DNA from: Wenjunlia tyrosinilytica
GTDB taxonomy: Bacteria; Actinomycetota; Actinomycetes; Streptomycetales; Streptomycetaceae
Length of the DNA stretch: 64,000 nt
NCBI RefSeq assembly: GCF_014646055.1
Contig: NZ_BMMS01000015.1
Coordinates: forward strand, 62,001-126,000
Direction: 5' to 3'
The notes beneath the pieces were generated by a model. It made no database searches. It worked only from the letters and a program-made list of their open reading frames with translations, and was not told the origin of the DNA. Shown here piece by piece: positions 51,082-63,401 of this stretch. The first letter of the stretch is position 1, and the number at the start of each line of letters is the position of its first letter. Both the position numbers and the translations under genes were made by a program.

Positions 51082-51704
51082 TCTTCCTCGCTCGCTATCG
51101 CGTTGATCGCGGCGGCGGCCATGGCGCTGCCGCCGCGCCGGCCGCGCACCACCAGGTGCTCCAGTCCCGACGGGTGCTCCGCCAGAGCCTCCTTGGACTC
51201 GGCCGCGCCTATGAACCCGACCGGGACGCCGATGACGGCGGCGGGCCGCGGTGCCCCCTCCTCGACCATCTCCAGCAGGCGGAACAGGGCCGTCGGCGCG
51301 TTGCCGACAGCGACGACGGCGCCCTCCATCCGGTCGCGCCACAGCTCCAGCGCGGCGGCGGTGCGGGTCGTGCCCAGCTCTCGGGCGAGTCCGGGCACCG
51401 AGGGGTCGGTGAGAGTGCACACGACCTCGTTGTCCGCCGGGAGGCGCTTGCGGGTGACCCCGCCGGCCACCATGTTGGCGTCGCACAGGATCGGCGCCCC
51501 GGCCAGCAGCGCGGCACGGGCACGGGCCACGACACCGGAGGTGAAGGCGAGGTCGCGGACGAGGTCGACCATGCCGCAGGCGTGGATCATCCGCACCGCG
51601 ACCCGGCAGACGTCGGGCGGCAGCCCGTCCAGGTCCGCCTCGGCCCGGATGGTGGCAAAGGACCGGCGGTAGATCGCCGCCCCGTCCTTCTCGTACTCGA
51701 ACAC
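51078..51704 (-). CDS. cobH: Precorrin-8X methylmutase CobH
   Basis: 208 residues from GTG 51704, GAGGG upstream. Motifs: [33 protein letters not shown] with the catalytic His, [25 protein letters not shown], and [13 protein letters not shown]. It moves the methyl from C11 to C12 to give hydrogenobyrinate. It begins 1 base after the cobG stop and overlaps cobIJ (GTGA). Confidence 0.95.
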   Translation of the reverse strand: MFEYEKDGAAIYRRSFATIRAEADLDGLPPDVCRVAVRMIHACGMVDLVRDLAFTSGVVARARAALLAGAPILCDANMVAGGVTRKRLPADNEVVCTLTDPSVPGLARELGTTRTAAALELWRDRMEGAVVAVGNAPTALFRLLEMVEEGAPRPAAVIGVPVGFIGAAESKEALAEHPSGLEHLVVRGRRGGSAMAAAAINAIASEEE

Positions 51705-51705
51705 G

Positions 51706-53133
51706 TCACCCTCGATCGTTTGTCCTACGGGCCGACGCGACCGCGTCGGCCACCGCCTGCCCCGTACGGCTCGTCCCGCTCGTCCCGTCCGTCCGCTCGC
51801 CCGCGCTCCCGGGCCCGACCCCGCGCACGGCCGTGCGGTATCCGTCGCCGGTGGCCACGACGTCGACCCAGCGGCCCGCCGGATGCCCGCACCGGCGCTC
51901 GCACCCGGACCAGTGCACCGGCAGCGGAAGGGCGCCGGCCCCCGCTTCCGGTTCCACCCGCCCGCCCCTGTCCTCTCGCGCCCGCCCGCCCCGCCCGGTG
52001 AGCGCGGCACAGGCGTCCGCCCGTACGTCCGCCAGCGACTTGGCGCAGCCGGGGCGGCCGGCGCAGGCGCCCACACCCAGCCAGGGGGAAGCGGCATCGG
52101 TGATGAATCCCGCGTCCTCGAGGGCGTCCAGCGCGCCCGCCGCGTGCTCGCCCGGGAAACCCGGCAGGACCGCACCCCGCCAGGGGGTGACCCGCAGTTC
52201 GCCCGTTCCGCGCTCGGCGGTCGCGGCCAGCAGCCGCCACTGACGGACGTCGGCACGGCCCAGCCGGACGGCCACGCTCAGCGCGCGCCTGCCGTCGGGA
52301 CCGCTCAGGACGCCGGGCGGGGGAGGGGACGGCTCGGTGAGCGGGCGGGGGGATTCGACGGGCTCGGCGCCGATGCCCTCGCGTTCCAGCCGCCCGCGCA
52401 GCCGGGAGTTGAGGGCGTCGGCGTCCTCGGGGGAGAGTTCACGCACCCGCCACACCCGTGCCCCGCCGCGGTCGGTGAGGCCGAGGAACTCCAGCGCGGC
52501 CAGTACCGCGGCCCTCGGGGCATCACCGGCGGCGATCCGCCAGGCGCCGCTCGACGGACCGCCGGGCAGGGCGCCCGCCAGGCGCAGCTGCGCCGCCCGT
52601 CCGGAAAGCGCGATCAATGTCACATCCGCGGCCAGCGCCGCCACATCGCCGCGGCCGTCGTCCAGGGCGAACAGGAATCGCCCGGAAAGGCGCGCTGTGT
52701 CCGGATCGGCGCACAGCAGCGCGTCGAGCTCGCGCACCCAGCCGTCGACCGGGGCGAATCCCCTCCCGTCGAGGCCGGCCGGCGCGGTGGCGACCACATT
52801 GCGCATACGTTCGTGCAGGTCGGAGGGGAACAGGCCCGCCTCACGCAGCCGTCGCGCCAACTCCGGTCCGTCCGTGGCGTCCAGGCCGCGCAGCTGGACA
52901 TTGCCGCGCGAGGTGAGGTCCAGCCGCCCATCGCCCAGCTCCTCGGCCGCGGCCGCCAGCGCCAGCGCCTGGGGCGCCGTCAACAGCCCTCCGGGGACGC
53001 GTACACGGGCCAGGGCGCCGTCGTCCGCCTCGTGCAGCCGCAGGCTACCGGGGCAGGCGTCACCGCGGGCCCGGCCGGGCACGGCGGGGCGCGTCGGAGC
53101 GTCGGGAGGGGGCGGCGGCATGGCGGCGAGCAT
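51706..53133 (-). CDS. cobG: Precorrin-3B synthase CobG
   Basis: 475 residues from ATG 53133 (53121 possible). Nitrite/sulfite reductase-like duplicate folds: [14 protein letters not shown], then the second half with [13 protein letters not shown] [4Fe-4S]/siroheme-type Cys set is GACAGRPGC and SGCERRC. The enzyme uses O2 to make precorrin-3B, the aerobic route. It has a short Pro-rich N-terminus and a Gly/Arg-rich insert near 395. First gene of the cobG-cobH-cobIJ operon; no riboswitch was seen on this strand. Confidence 0.92.
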   Translation of the reverse strand: MLAAMPPPPPDAPTRPAVPGRARGDACPGSLRLHEADDGALARVRVPGGLLTAPQALALAAAAEELGDGRLDLTSRGNVQLRGLDATDGPELARRLREAGLFPSDLHERMRNVVATAPAGLDGRGFAPVDGWVRELDALLCADPDTARLSGRFLFALDDGRGDVAALAADVTLIALSGRAAQLRLAGALPGGPSSGAWRIAAGDAPRAAVLAALEFLGLTDRGGARVWRVRELSPEDADALNSRLRGRLEREGIGAEPVESPRPLTEPSPPPPGVLSGPDGRRALSVAVRLGRADVRQWRLLAATAERGTGELRVTPWRGAVLPGFPGEHAAGALDALEDAGFITDAASPWLGVGACAGRPGCAKSLADVRADACAALTGRGGRAREDRGGRVEPEAGAGALPLPVHWSGCERRCGHPAGRWVDVVATGDGYRTAVRGVGPGSAGERTDGTSGTSRTGQAVADAVASARRTNDRG

Positions 53134-53191
53134 ACCGACGAGGACATGGGCGGCTGGTCAGCCCCATGACGGGGGACTTGCGCCCAGGACC

Positions 53192-53197
53192 TAATAT
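53192..53197 (+). promoter_or_regulatory. -10 element TAATAT of the cobN promoter
   Basis: TAATAT at 53192-53197 is the best sigma-A-like -10 in the cobG-cobN gap and stands out in GC-rich DNA. A matching -35 is weak. Transcription would start near 53204, just before the riboswitch. Confidence 0.6.
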
Positions 53198-53202
53198 GCT
53201 CA

Positions 53203-53352
53203 CGGCGAGCCGCGACGATCCCGGGGAGGGACCGCCGCGCCGCCGACGCCGACGACGGCGCCAGGGGAGGAAGCCCGGTGAGAATCCGGCGCGGTCCCGC
53301 CACTGTTACCGCGGCCATGAGGCCGCGGGAGCCAGGAACTCCCGCCGTCCTC
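53203..53352 (+). ncRNA. Cobalamin (B12) riboswitch upstream of cobN
   Basis: The conserved core is evident: GGAAGCCCGGTGAGAATCC near 53269-53287, then GGTCCCGCCACTGT near 53293-53306 and the B12 box GAGCCAGGAACTCCCGCC variant near 53329-53346. A G/C-rich stem-loop (53310-53330, CCGCGGCCATGAGGCCGCGG) sits between. It lies 210 bases upstream of cobN on the same strand and should lower its expression when adenosylcobalamin is plentiful. Confidence 0.92.
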
Positions 53353-53564
53353 CACCGCCCGGGGCGCGGACCCCGAGGAAGGCACCGCCGCATGCGCATG
53401 TCCCCGCACCTGCCCCCTGTCGCCTCCGGCGACCGCTCCGGGGACCGCCCCGGCTCCTCCTTCCGTGACCGCCGACCCCGCCGAGTGCGCGGGGCCCGCC
53501 ACCGCGTCCTCGGCGCACCGGGCACGTCGGCCGTCCGGCCCGCAACGACCTCGCGAGGCGACCT
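53353..53564. promoter_or_regulatory. cobN leader after the riboswitch
   Basis: About 210 bases between the B12 box and the cobN start, presumably the expression platform. An open frame from inside the riboswitch region ends at 53568, overlapping the cobN GTG as GTGA. The encoded peptide is Arg/Pro-rich with no recognisable feature, so a translated leader is possible but unproven. Confidence 0.5.
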
Positions 53565-57191
<3,627 letters not shown>

Positions 57192-57420
57192 CGTTCTCCT
57201 CGGGACCGAGGACCGTCTCGAGGGCCGGGGAGGGCTGACGTTCTGCCGGACAGGTAACAGGCCCAGGCGCTGCCGGTCGGCCCGGTGGCGCCCGGCCCTG
57301 CCCGGCCGTGCCCAAGGAACGTGTTCACGAAACCTTCCGCGCCCGTTGCGCGGAAGTGCGCTCTGCGCTGTGCCGGGTGGCTCCTACTTGACCTACCTCA
57401 CAGAACGAGCGGAGACGCAC

Positions 57421-59310
57421 ATGTGCAGCCCCGACCACCGGCCGGACACCCCCCGAGCGGGTGCCGACCGCCGTCTGTTCCTACGCGCCACAGCGATCGC
57501 CGGAGCCGGCAGCGCCCTGGCCGCCGCCGCGGGTGCGGCCCCCGCCGCCGCCGCACCGGCCACGCCGGAGCGCCACGATTGGCGCCCCGACCGGAACAGC
57601 CCCCGGTTCACCCTCGCCGTGATGCCGGACACCCAGTACCTCTTCGACAGCGCAACCATCAACCCCGAGCCCCTCGAGGCGTCCCTGCGGTATCTGCTGC
57701 ACAGGGGCCGCGACGAGAACATCGTCTTCATGTCCCACCTGGGCGACCTCACCGAGAACGGCCGGCCGAACGAGTTCGCCGCGATCGGCGAGGCGTTCCG
57801 GCTGCTCGACACGAACCGCGTCGGGTACAGCGTGCTCGCCGGCAACCACGACATCAAGTCGTCCACCGACGACCAGCGTGGCCGCACCCCCTACCTGGAC
57901 ACCTTCGGCCCGAAACGTTTCCGCGGATCGCCCACCTACCGCGGGGCCACCCCGGACGGTTACAACAGCTACCACGTCTTCCACGCCGCGGGCCGCGACT
58001 GGCTGGTACTCGCCCTGGACTGGCGGCCCTCCGCGAAGGGTGTCGAGTGGGCGCGCGAGGTGATCCGCCGGCACCCGAAGGCACCCGTGATCGTGACCAC
58101 CCACGAGCTCGTGTACGCCGACCGCGAGGGCGACGAGGCCCAGTTCTCCGAGTTCGGGCAACGGCTGTGGGACGAGCTGATCCGCGGCAACGACCAGATC
58201 TTCCTCACCCTCAACGGCCACTACTGGCCGGCGGCCCGTACCGTTCGCAAGAACGACGATGGCAACGATGTCCATCTGCACATCACCAACTACCAGAACC
58301 GCTACTACGGCGGCGCCGCGATGATCCGCCTCTACCGGTTCGACCTGGCCAGGAACACCATCGACGTCGAGACCATCTCCCCGTGGATCCTGGGTCGGGC
58401 CGAGAAACAGGAGCTCAACGAGCTGGAGGCCCAGGAGATCGAACTGACCGGTCCGCAGGAGCGGTTCAACGTGTCCATCGACTTCCGGCGGCGGTTCGCG
58501 GGATTCGCCCCGGTCACCCCGCGGCAGCCGCGCCCGGCGAGCCGGATGCTTCTTCCAGGGACGCTCGCCTACTGGCGGTTCGACAGCGGGCACGAAAACG
58601 GCTCACCCCTGACCGGCTCCGACCGCATCCGCGACCTGTCCGGCCACGGCAACCACCTCGTCACGGCGACCGCCCCGGGAAGCCCGGCCGGCATGCTCAC
58701 CTGGTCCGACGACCACCACCCCGACCAGCCCGGGCACGGCAGCGTCCGTATGCTCGGCGGCAAGGCCCCGCTGCGCGGAACCTATTTCCGCACGGTGGCC
58801 GACGCTCCGATGAACACGGCCACCTTCCGCTCGGGCTACACCCTCGAGGTGTTCTTCAAGCTTCCGGCGTACTGGGAATCGGGCCGCAACGCCTGGTCGG
58901 GTCTGATCGGCCGGCGTGGCAGGAACGGCGACGCGGGCAGCACCATCGGAGACCCGGAAGAGCCGGTCGCCGCGCTCAATGTCTCCGACGCCCCCGCCCC
59001 CCAGTGGGCGGTCCTTCCGCTCAACCGCGAGGGAATCGCCACCAACTGGGGCGATGAGCTGCGCCTCGACACATGGTGGCACCTCGCCGTCGTCAACGAC
59101 GGCTCCCACACGACGATGTACGTCCAGGGCTGCCCTGTCGCCCGGAACCCCAACGCCAAGGTGACGGGCATAGGCACCCTCGGTCTGGAGTGGCTCGTCG
59201 GCGGCTTCGAGTACGGCGGGCAGCTCGACCAGGTGCTCGACGGCTGGTTGGGCGACATTCGGATCGTCGCCAAGGCGCTGCCGGTGAGCAAGTTCATGAT
59301 GGCCGACTGA
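57421..59310 (+). CDS. Tat-exported metallophosphoesterase with C-terminal LamG-like domain
   Basis: 629 residues, ATG 57421. Twin-arginine signal with DRRLFLRATAIAGAGSALAA at about 20-40. The calcineurin-like domain (about 60-330) has VMPDTQY, SHLGDLTENG, AGNHD, TTHE and LNGHYW, the order of metal-binding motifs expected. A concanavalin/LamG-type domain occupies about 395-620 with TLAYWRFDSG, RDLSGHGNH, TLEVFFKLP and WWHLAVVNDG. It is likely secreted and may use the LamG part to bind glycan or another substrate. It converges with the PHP gene on a shared terminator. Confidence 0.9.
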   Translation: MCSPDHRPDTPRAGADRRLFLRATAIAGAGSALAAAAGAAPAAAAPATPERHDWRPDRNSPRFTLAVMPDTQYLFDSATINPEPLEASLRYLLHRGRDENIVFMSHLGDLTENGRPNEFAAIGEAFRLLDTNRVGYSVLAGNHDIKSSTDDQRGRTPYLDTFGPKRFRGSPTYRGATPDGYNSYHVFHAAGRDWLVLALDWRPSAKGVEWAREVIRRHPKAPVIVTTHELVYADREGDEAQFSEFGQRLWDELIRGNDQIFLTLNGHYWPAARTVRKNDDGNDVHLHITNYQNRYYGGAAMIRLYRFDLARNTIDVETISPWILGRAEKQELNELEAQEIELTGPQERFNVSIDFRRRFAGFAPVTPRQPRPASRMLLPGTLAYWRFDSGHENGSPLTGSDRIRDLSGHGNHLVTATAPGSPAGMLTWSDDHHPDQPGHGSVRMLGGKAPLRGTYFRTVADAPMNTATFRSGYTLEVFFKLPAYWESGRNAWSGLIGRRGRNGDAGSTIGDPEEPVAALNVSDAPAPQWAVLPLNREGIATNWGDELRLDTWWHLAVVNDGSHTTMYVQGCPVARNPNAKVTGIGTLGLEWLVGGFEYGGQLDQVLDGWLGDIRIVAKALPVSKFMMAD

Positions 59311-59335
59311 GACGCGGGGGACGAGCGGGGGAAGA

Positions 59336-59358
59336 GCCCCGGTGCCGAGCACCGGGGC
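59336..59358. terminator. Bidirectional terminator between convergent phosphoesterase genes
   Basis: GCCCCGGTGC at 59336-59345 and GCACCGGGGC at 59349-59358 form a perfect 10-bp stem with a CGA loop, bordered by AAGA and CCTT. It lies between the ends of the metallophosphoesterase and PHP genes and can serve both. Confidence 0.9.
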
Positions 59359-59389
59359 CCTTCCCTTACTGCCGTGCCATCGGCCGGGC

Positions 59390-61096
59390 TCAGTGCCGGA
59401 CGTCCACGAAGATCGGGTTCGTGTACAGCCAGGTGTCGAGCCACGGGTCGCCGTCGCCCGGCTTGTGCGGGACCGGGCCGTGCGGGTCGACGGAGGCACC
59501 GAGCGGACCGGGGCCGTTGCGCCGCCCGTCGCTGCCGCGCAGCCGCAGGTAGAACGACTCCTCGGCCCGGCCCACCGGAATGCGCAGGGTGTAGGTGCCG
59601 GTGCGGTCGGAGACGTCCGAGGTGTGCACCACCTTGGTGCCGGGCGCGCGCCAGGAGTCGCGGTCCTTCGCCGGCCCGCGCACGGCTCCGCGGATGACGT
59701 CCACGTGCGCCAACCGCGGCAGCACCCCGTGGAAGTTGGGGCGCGAGGCGGTGGTGACCGTGACGGTCAGGGTGAGCCGCTCGCCCCGTCGCACCTGGAG
59801 CCGTCCGCCCAGGGTGGCGCCGCGGCGGTCGCCGTAGCCGGAGCTCAGCCGGACGTCGATGCCGTCGACGAGCTGCCCGTGGTCGACCCAGACCCGGCCC
59901 GCGCGCAGGCCCGCCATGACCTCGCGGTAGCCGTAGCGGGTCACACCCACGTGCGTCCGGCTGAACTGCCCCGGCCAGAAGTCGCTGCCCGGCTGCGGCT
60001 GCGAGGTGTTGACCGGGTCGGGCAGCTTGCCGGTGTTGTCGAAGTTCTCGCCCGGTCCCCAGTCGCCGTTGCGCCAGGTGTCCAGGACGGTGCGGTGGTT
60101 GTCGGAGTTGGAGGTGACCGAGAACAGCCTGCCCTCGCAGAGCAGCGCGTCCCACATCCCGCCGACGGTCGCCGTCATCCAGTCGAACCCGCCGTACGTC
60201 ACATACGCCTGGTCGGGGTAGCCGGGCCAGGACTGGGCCGACGGCTTGTTCTCGTACTCGCCGCGAATGCTGGTGGCGCCGCGCAGGCCGGGCAGGGCCG
60301 CTCCCTGGGAACCGGGCGCGCCCTCCATGCCGATCACGATCTCCGGGGCGGCGTCTCGCCAGGCGCGTATCTCGTGCGGGGAGTTGATGCCGAGCCGGGA
60401 GGGGTGGTTGGCGAGGACGAGGACGTCGTCCACGTAGCCCTCGCTGCGCCGGTCCGCGAGCCACTTGATGCCGTCCACGGCGAGCTGCTCGTTGCCGGGG
60501 GTGTCCGCGTGGTCGGGCGCGCCCTGGGTGCGGCCGAGCAGCTTGCCGTCGTAGGACAGCTCGAAGCTGCGCAGCAGGTCGGCCTCGTGCGGGCCGGGGG
60601 GCGAGAAGACGGTGGCGTGCTCGGCGGCCGGGATGTACCACTCCAGGCCCTGGAAGACGAGCATGCGCGGGTTCTCGGCGCGGGCCTTGAGGACCTCGTC
60701 GTGTTCCTTGAGCGCCCCCCCGGCGTTGGCGTGGCCGAAGTTGCTGTGTTCGGTGAAGACCATCCAGTCCAGGCCGAACTGCGCGGCGCGCATGGCGAGC
60801 TGGGAGAAGGTGTACTTCGCGTCGTGGCTGTAGACGGAGTGCACATGGTGGTCGCCGACGAGGTAGACGAGGTCGGGGTCGTCGCCGTGGCCCCCGGCCG
60901 CGGCGGGTGCGGCCGCGGGTGCCGCGGGCCCGGCCGCGGCGGGGCTCGCGGAGAGCAGTGAGGCTCCGGCGAATCCCGCGCCGAACAGCCCCGCCCTGCG
61001 CAGCATCCCCCTCCGGGACACCCCTTGGCGGTCGAGATCCTCCTCCGGCACCCGCGGGTCGGCCCACTCGGGTACTGGACGCCTGTCGTTCGGCAT
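59390..61096 (-). CDS. Tat-exported PHP-domain phosphoesterase
   Basis: 568 residues, ATG 61096 with GGGAG upstream. Tat signal with SRRGMLRRAG at about 27-36. PHP motifs: GDHHVHSVYSHDAKYT, WMVFTEHSNFGHANAG, LEWYIPAAEHATVF, LANHPSRLG and TSNSDNHRTVLDTW, which supply the usual metal-binding His/Asp residues. A C-terminal Ig-like region completes it. PHP proteins are metal-dependent phosphoesterases; substrate unknown. Convergent with the LamG metallophosphoesterase. Confidence 0.92.
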   Translation of the reverse strand: MPNDRRPVPEWADPRVPEEDLDRQGVSRRGMLRRAGLFGAGFAGASLLSASPAAAGPAAPAAAPAAAGGHGDDPDLVYLVGDHHVHSVYSHDAKYTFSQLAMRAAQFGLDWMVFTEHSNFGHANAGGALKEHDEVLKARAENPRMLVFQGLEWYIPAAEHATVFSPPGPHEADLLRSFELSYDGKLLGRTQGAPDHADTPGNEQLAVDGIKWLADRRSEGYVDDVLVLANHPSRLGINSPHEIRAWRDAAPEIVIGMEGAPGSQGAALPGLRGATSIRGEYENKPSAQSWPGYPDQAYVTYGGFDWMTATVGGMWDALLCEGRLFSVTSNSDNHRTVLDTWRNGDWGPGENFDNTGKLPDPVNTSQPQPGSDFWPGQFSRTHVGVTRYGYREVMAGLRAGRVWVDHGQLVDGIDVRLSSGYGDRRGATLGGRLQVRRGERLTLTVTVTTASRPNFHGVLPRLAHVDVIRGAVRGPAKDRDSWRAPGTKVVHTSDVSDRTGTYTLRIPVGRAEESFYLRLRGSDGRRNGPGPLGASVDPHGPVPHKPGDGDPWLDTWLYTNPIFVDVRH

Positions 61097-61192
61097 GGGC
61101 CTGCTCCCTTGTCGTGCTCTGCCGTGCTGTGGTGACGGCCGAACGCTAGGCGGCGCGGGTGACGCGCGGATGAGCTCCGCGGGGCCGGGAGT

Positions 61193-61918
61193 TTACGGGG
61201 GCCGGTTCTGATCGGCGAAGCGTGCGTGGGCCCGTTCCGCCTTCCGCGGATTGTCCCGGTAGAGGCGCTTGGCCCACCAGGAATCGGGGCGGGCCAGCCG
61301 CAGCGCGGCGATCAGGGAGACGGCCGGGACGAGCACGCCGACCAGCCCGAGCCTCAGTCTGCCCTTGGAGACGGCGACGACCGTGCACATGAGGTTCCAC
61401 ACCACGGTCGCGGCCGCGGCGGCGCGGCTGACCCGGCTGACGTCCCCGGCGACGTCCTGGGCCGGGGCGACCCCGATCACGAACATGGCGACCAGCGCGG
61501 TGGTGAGCACGACGACCTCGACGGACAGCCGGCCCTGCGGGGTCCAGTAGACGTCGTGCAGATGCAGGATCAGGGCGAACTCGTCGAGGACGAGTCCGAT
61601 GCCGATGCCGAACACGGCGGCGCCGAGGATCGCCAGGGCTCCGGTGCCGCGCGCTCCGATGGCGAGGAAGCCGCCGAGCGCGGTGATGATGACGCCCGGG
61701 ACCACATGGTGGATGTGCGTCCCCTCGACGCTGAGGTTCTTGAACGGGCCGCGCCCGGCGCGGATGAGGGTGGTGATGCCGCGGGTGATCGCGAAGGTCA
61801 GTACGAAGGAAGCCAGCGCGACCAGCAGGGGCAGCCTCTCGTGCCCGATGATGGTGTTGTGCCACCACTGGTCGAGGCTCGACCCCCGCGCTGCCGCCGG
61901 GTGGAGGCCTGCTCCCAT
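61193..61918 (-). CDS. Multi-pass membrane protein with internal HIHH motif
   Basis: 241 residues, ATG 61918. About six hydrophobic segments. Polar features: GPFKNLSVEGTHIHHVVPGV near 58-77, and ILHLHDVYWTPQGRLSVEV near 116-134. The paired His clusters at membrane edges look metal-binding, but I do not recognise the family. The gene lies 96 bases upstream of the PHP gene and could be co-transcribed with it. Confidence 0.8.
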   Translation of the reverse strand: MGAGLHPAAARGSSLDQWWHNTIIGHERLPLLVALASFVLTFAITRGITTLIRAGRGPFKNLSVEGTHIHHVVPGVIITALGGFLAIGARGTGALAILGAAVFGIGIGLVLDEFALILHLHDVYWTPQGRLSVEVVVLTTALVAMFVIGVAPAQDVAGDVSRVSRAAAAATVVWNLMCTVVAVSKGRLRLGLVGVLVPAVSLIAALRLARPDSWWAKRLYRDNPRKAERAHARFADQNRPP

Positions 61919-62009
61919 GTCACCACCGTGCCCCGCGGCGGCGGGTGGCGCCCGCCCGCCGAGGCCAAGGGGGTGACCGCCCCGGGGTGCGCTCTGCCCT
62001 CGGCCCGGG

Positions 62010-62894
62010 CTACTTGGCCAGGGAGTCGTGGTCGCCCATCACGATCACCGGATGGTCGTGGGGGGAGAGGGTGCGCAGCAGTTCGGCCATCTGGCGCTCC
62101 GGCAGGGTGACGCAGCCGTGCGTGGGGCCGCCGTGGTCGACGTGGAGCCAGATGCCGCCGCCGCGCCAAGGGCCCATGGGCTGCCGGGGATCCAGGGGCG
62201 AGGAGCCGGGAACGCGGTTGTAGTCGATCGCCACGACGTAGTCGAAGGAACCGCGCAGCGCCTCGCCGCGGAAGCCGGTGCCCCCGATGGTGAATCCGGT
62301 CGAACGGTGGTACGGCAGTGCGCTGCCCGGGTCGGCCCTGTAGCCTCCGGCGTCACTGAGGGTGAATACCCCGATCGGGCTGCGCAGATCGTTGACGTGG
62401 TGGTGCCTGGTCCAGCCCCGAAGGGCGTTGTGCGCCGACCAGACCTCGCCGGGCCTCCAGCGGCCGTCGTCCGTGCGGGTCCATAACGCCGCGGTTGTCT
62501 GCGAGGAGTCCTTGCTCCTGCCCCGGGCCACCAGCACCTGGCGGGAGGATGCGGGGACGGCTGCCCGAGTGGCCGGGCCCAACCCGGGGATCTCGGTGAA
62601 GGTCCTGGTGAGGGCGTGGGACCTGGAGCGCGCGGCGGTGTCGGGGCCCGCCGGGGCACCGGCGGCGTCCGGGGTGGAGGAGCTGTGCGGCGAGCTCCGG
62701 CTGTCGGCCGAGGCCGGGCCGCCCGGCGAGGCCAGGGTGAGGTATCCGGCGGCGGAGGCGACGATCAGCGCGGCCGTCCCTCCGGCGAGCGCGGCCGGTC
62801 TGCGGCGGCGTGGGCGGCGGCGGCCGCGGTGGCGGCCCTGGCCGGGCTCGGATGCGGGTCCTGGGGTGGAACCTGACGCGGCGGCAGCGGTCAT
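62010..62894 (-). CDS. L,D-transpeptidase (YkuD-fold) membrane-anchored protein
   Basis: 294 residues, ATG 62894. Arg-rich N-terminus then one membrane helix (about 35-56), a disordered Ser/Pro stretch and the catalytic domain (about 105-294). The core is VNDLRSPIGVFTLSD, GGTGFRGEALRGSFDYVVAIDYN, and the active site GGIWLHVDHGGPTHGCVTLP with His259 and Cys261. It forms 3-3 crosslinks in peptidoglycan or related attachments in the periplasm-equivalent space. Confidence 0.9.
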   Translation of the reverse strand: MTAAAASGSTPGPASEPGQGRHRGRRRPRRRRPAALAGGTAALIVASAAGYLTLASPGGPASADSRSSPHSSSTPDAAGAPAGPDTAARSRSHALTRTFTEIPGLGPATRAAVPASSRQVLVARGRSKDSSQTTAALWTRTDDGRWRPGEVWSAHNALRGWTRHHHVNDLRSPIGVFTLSDAGGYRADPGSALPYHRSTGFTIGGTGFRGEALRGSFDYVVAIDYNRVPGSSPLDPRQPMGPWRGGGIWLHVDHGGPTHGCVTLPERQMAELLRTLSPHDHPVIVMGDHDSLAK

Positions 62895-63106
62895 GCGGTC
62901 GATACTGGCAAAGGGCCGATCGCCGAAGGAACGCGGGGTGGGCGCACATGTGTCTTGTTGACGCCAGGAGTTGACATCGGAGGCCGCTCGGTCCGGGCCA
63001 GCCAGGGATCATCGGACAGGACGACGTGTCGGACAGGACGATGTACGGCATGCCCCGTATTGCCGGGTGTACGGGGCCAGGTGCGCGGGGCGGGAGGCGG
63101 GGCCGC

Positions 63107-63360
63107 CTCCGGGGCGGTGGCGGCCCCGGCGCGATTCGAGGCCGTCGTCCGGCCGGTGGAGTGCGCCCAGTCGTGGCCGCGCCGCTCCTCGATGTGGTCG
63201 GGGCCCGGGCCGGGGCCGAGATGCCCGTAGGTCCGCGCCCGGCCGGGACGGTGCGGCCGATGTCGCCGAGGGCCCCGAGATCTCGCTGATGGCGTGGTGC
63301 GCGCCGTCCTCGTTCCCGGTGACGACCACACCGGCCACCGCTTGTGCTCGAGCGCCCGGC
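63107..63360 (-). pseudogene. Frameshifted C-terminal relic of a flavodoxin-family NAD(P)H:FMN oxidoreductase
   Basis: Two reading frames each carry part of one protein. From 63338 one frame reads AGVVVTGNEDGAHHAISEIS, a typical flavodoxin-family segment. A second frame at about 63226-63107 reads GPGPGPDHIEERRGHDWAHS then TGRTTASNRAGA, which matches the usual next part of such proteins. At least one base change breaks the frame between them and another precedes the first part (LEHKR). No N-terminal flavin-binding part remains. The 62895-63401 gap otherwise holds no gene. Confidence 0.7.
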
Positions 63361-63401
63361 CCGCTCAGGCGCCCGGCGGGGGCGCCCGTCCCGCCGCGGC
63401 G

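Noticed and set aside
57318-57345. PHO box before the metallophosphoesterase gene (GTTCACGAAAC)
   Set aside because: One 11-bp unit resembles the PhoP repeat, but the next unit does not match, so the direct repeat needed for PhoP is missing.
62010-63401. Plus-strand ORFs in the L,D-transpeptidase and relic region
   Set aside because: They are shadows of the minus-strand transpeptidase and of GC-rich noncoding DNA, with no motif support.
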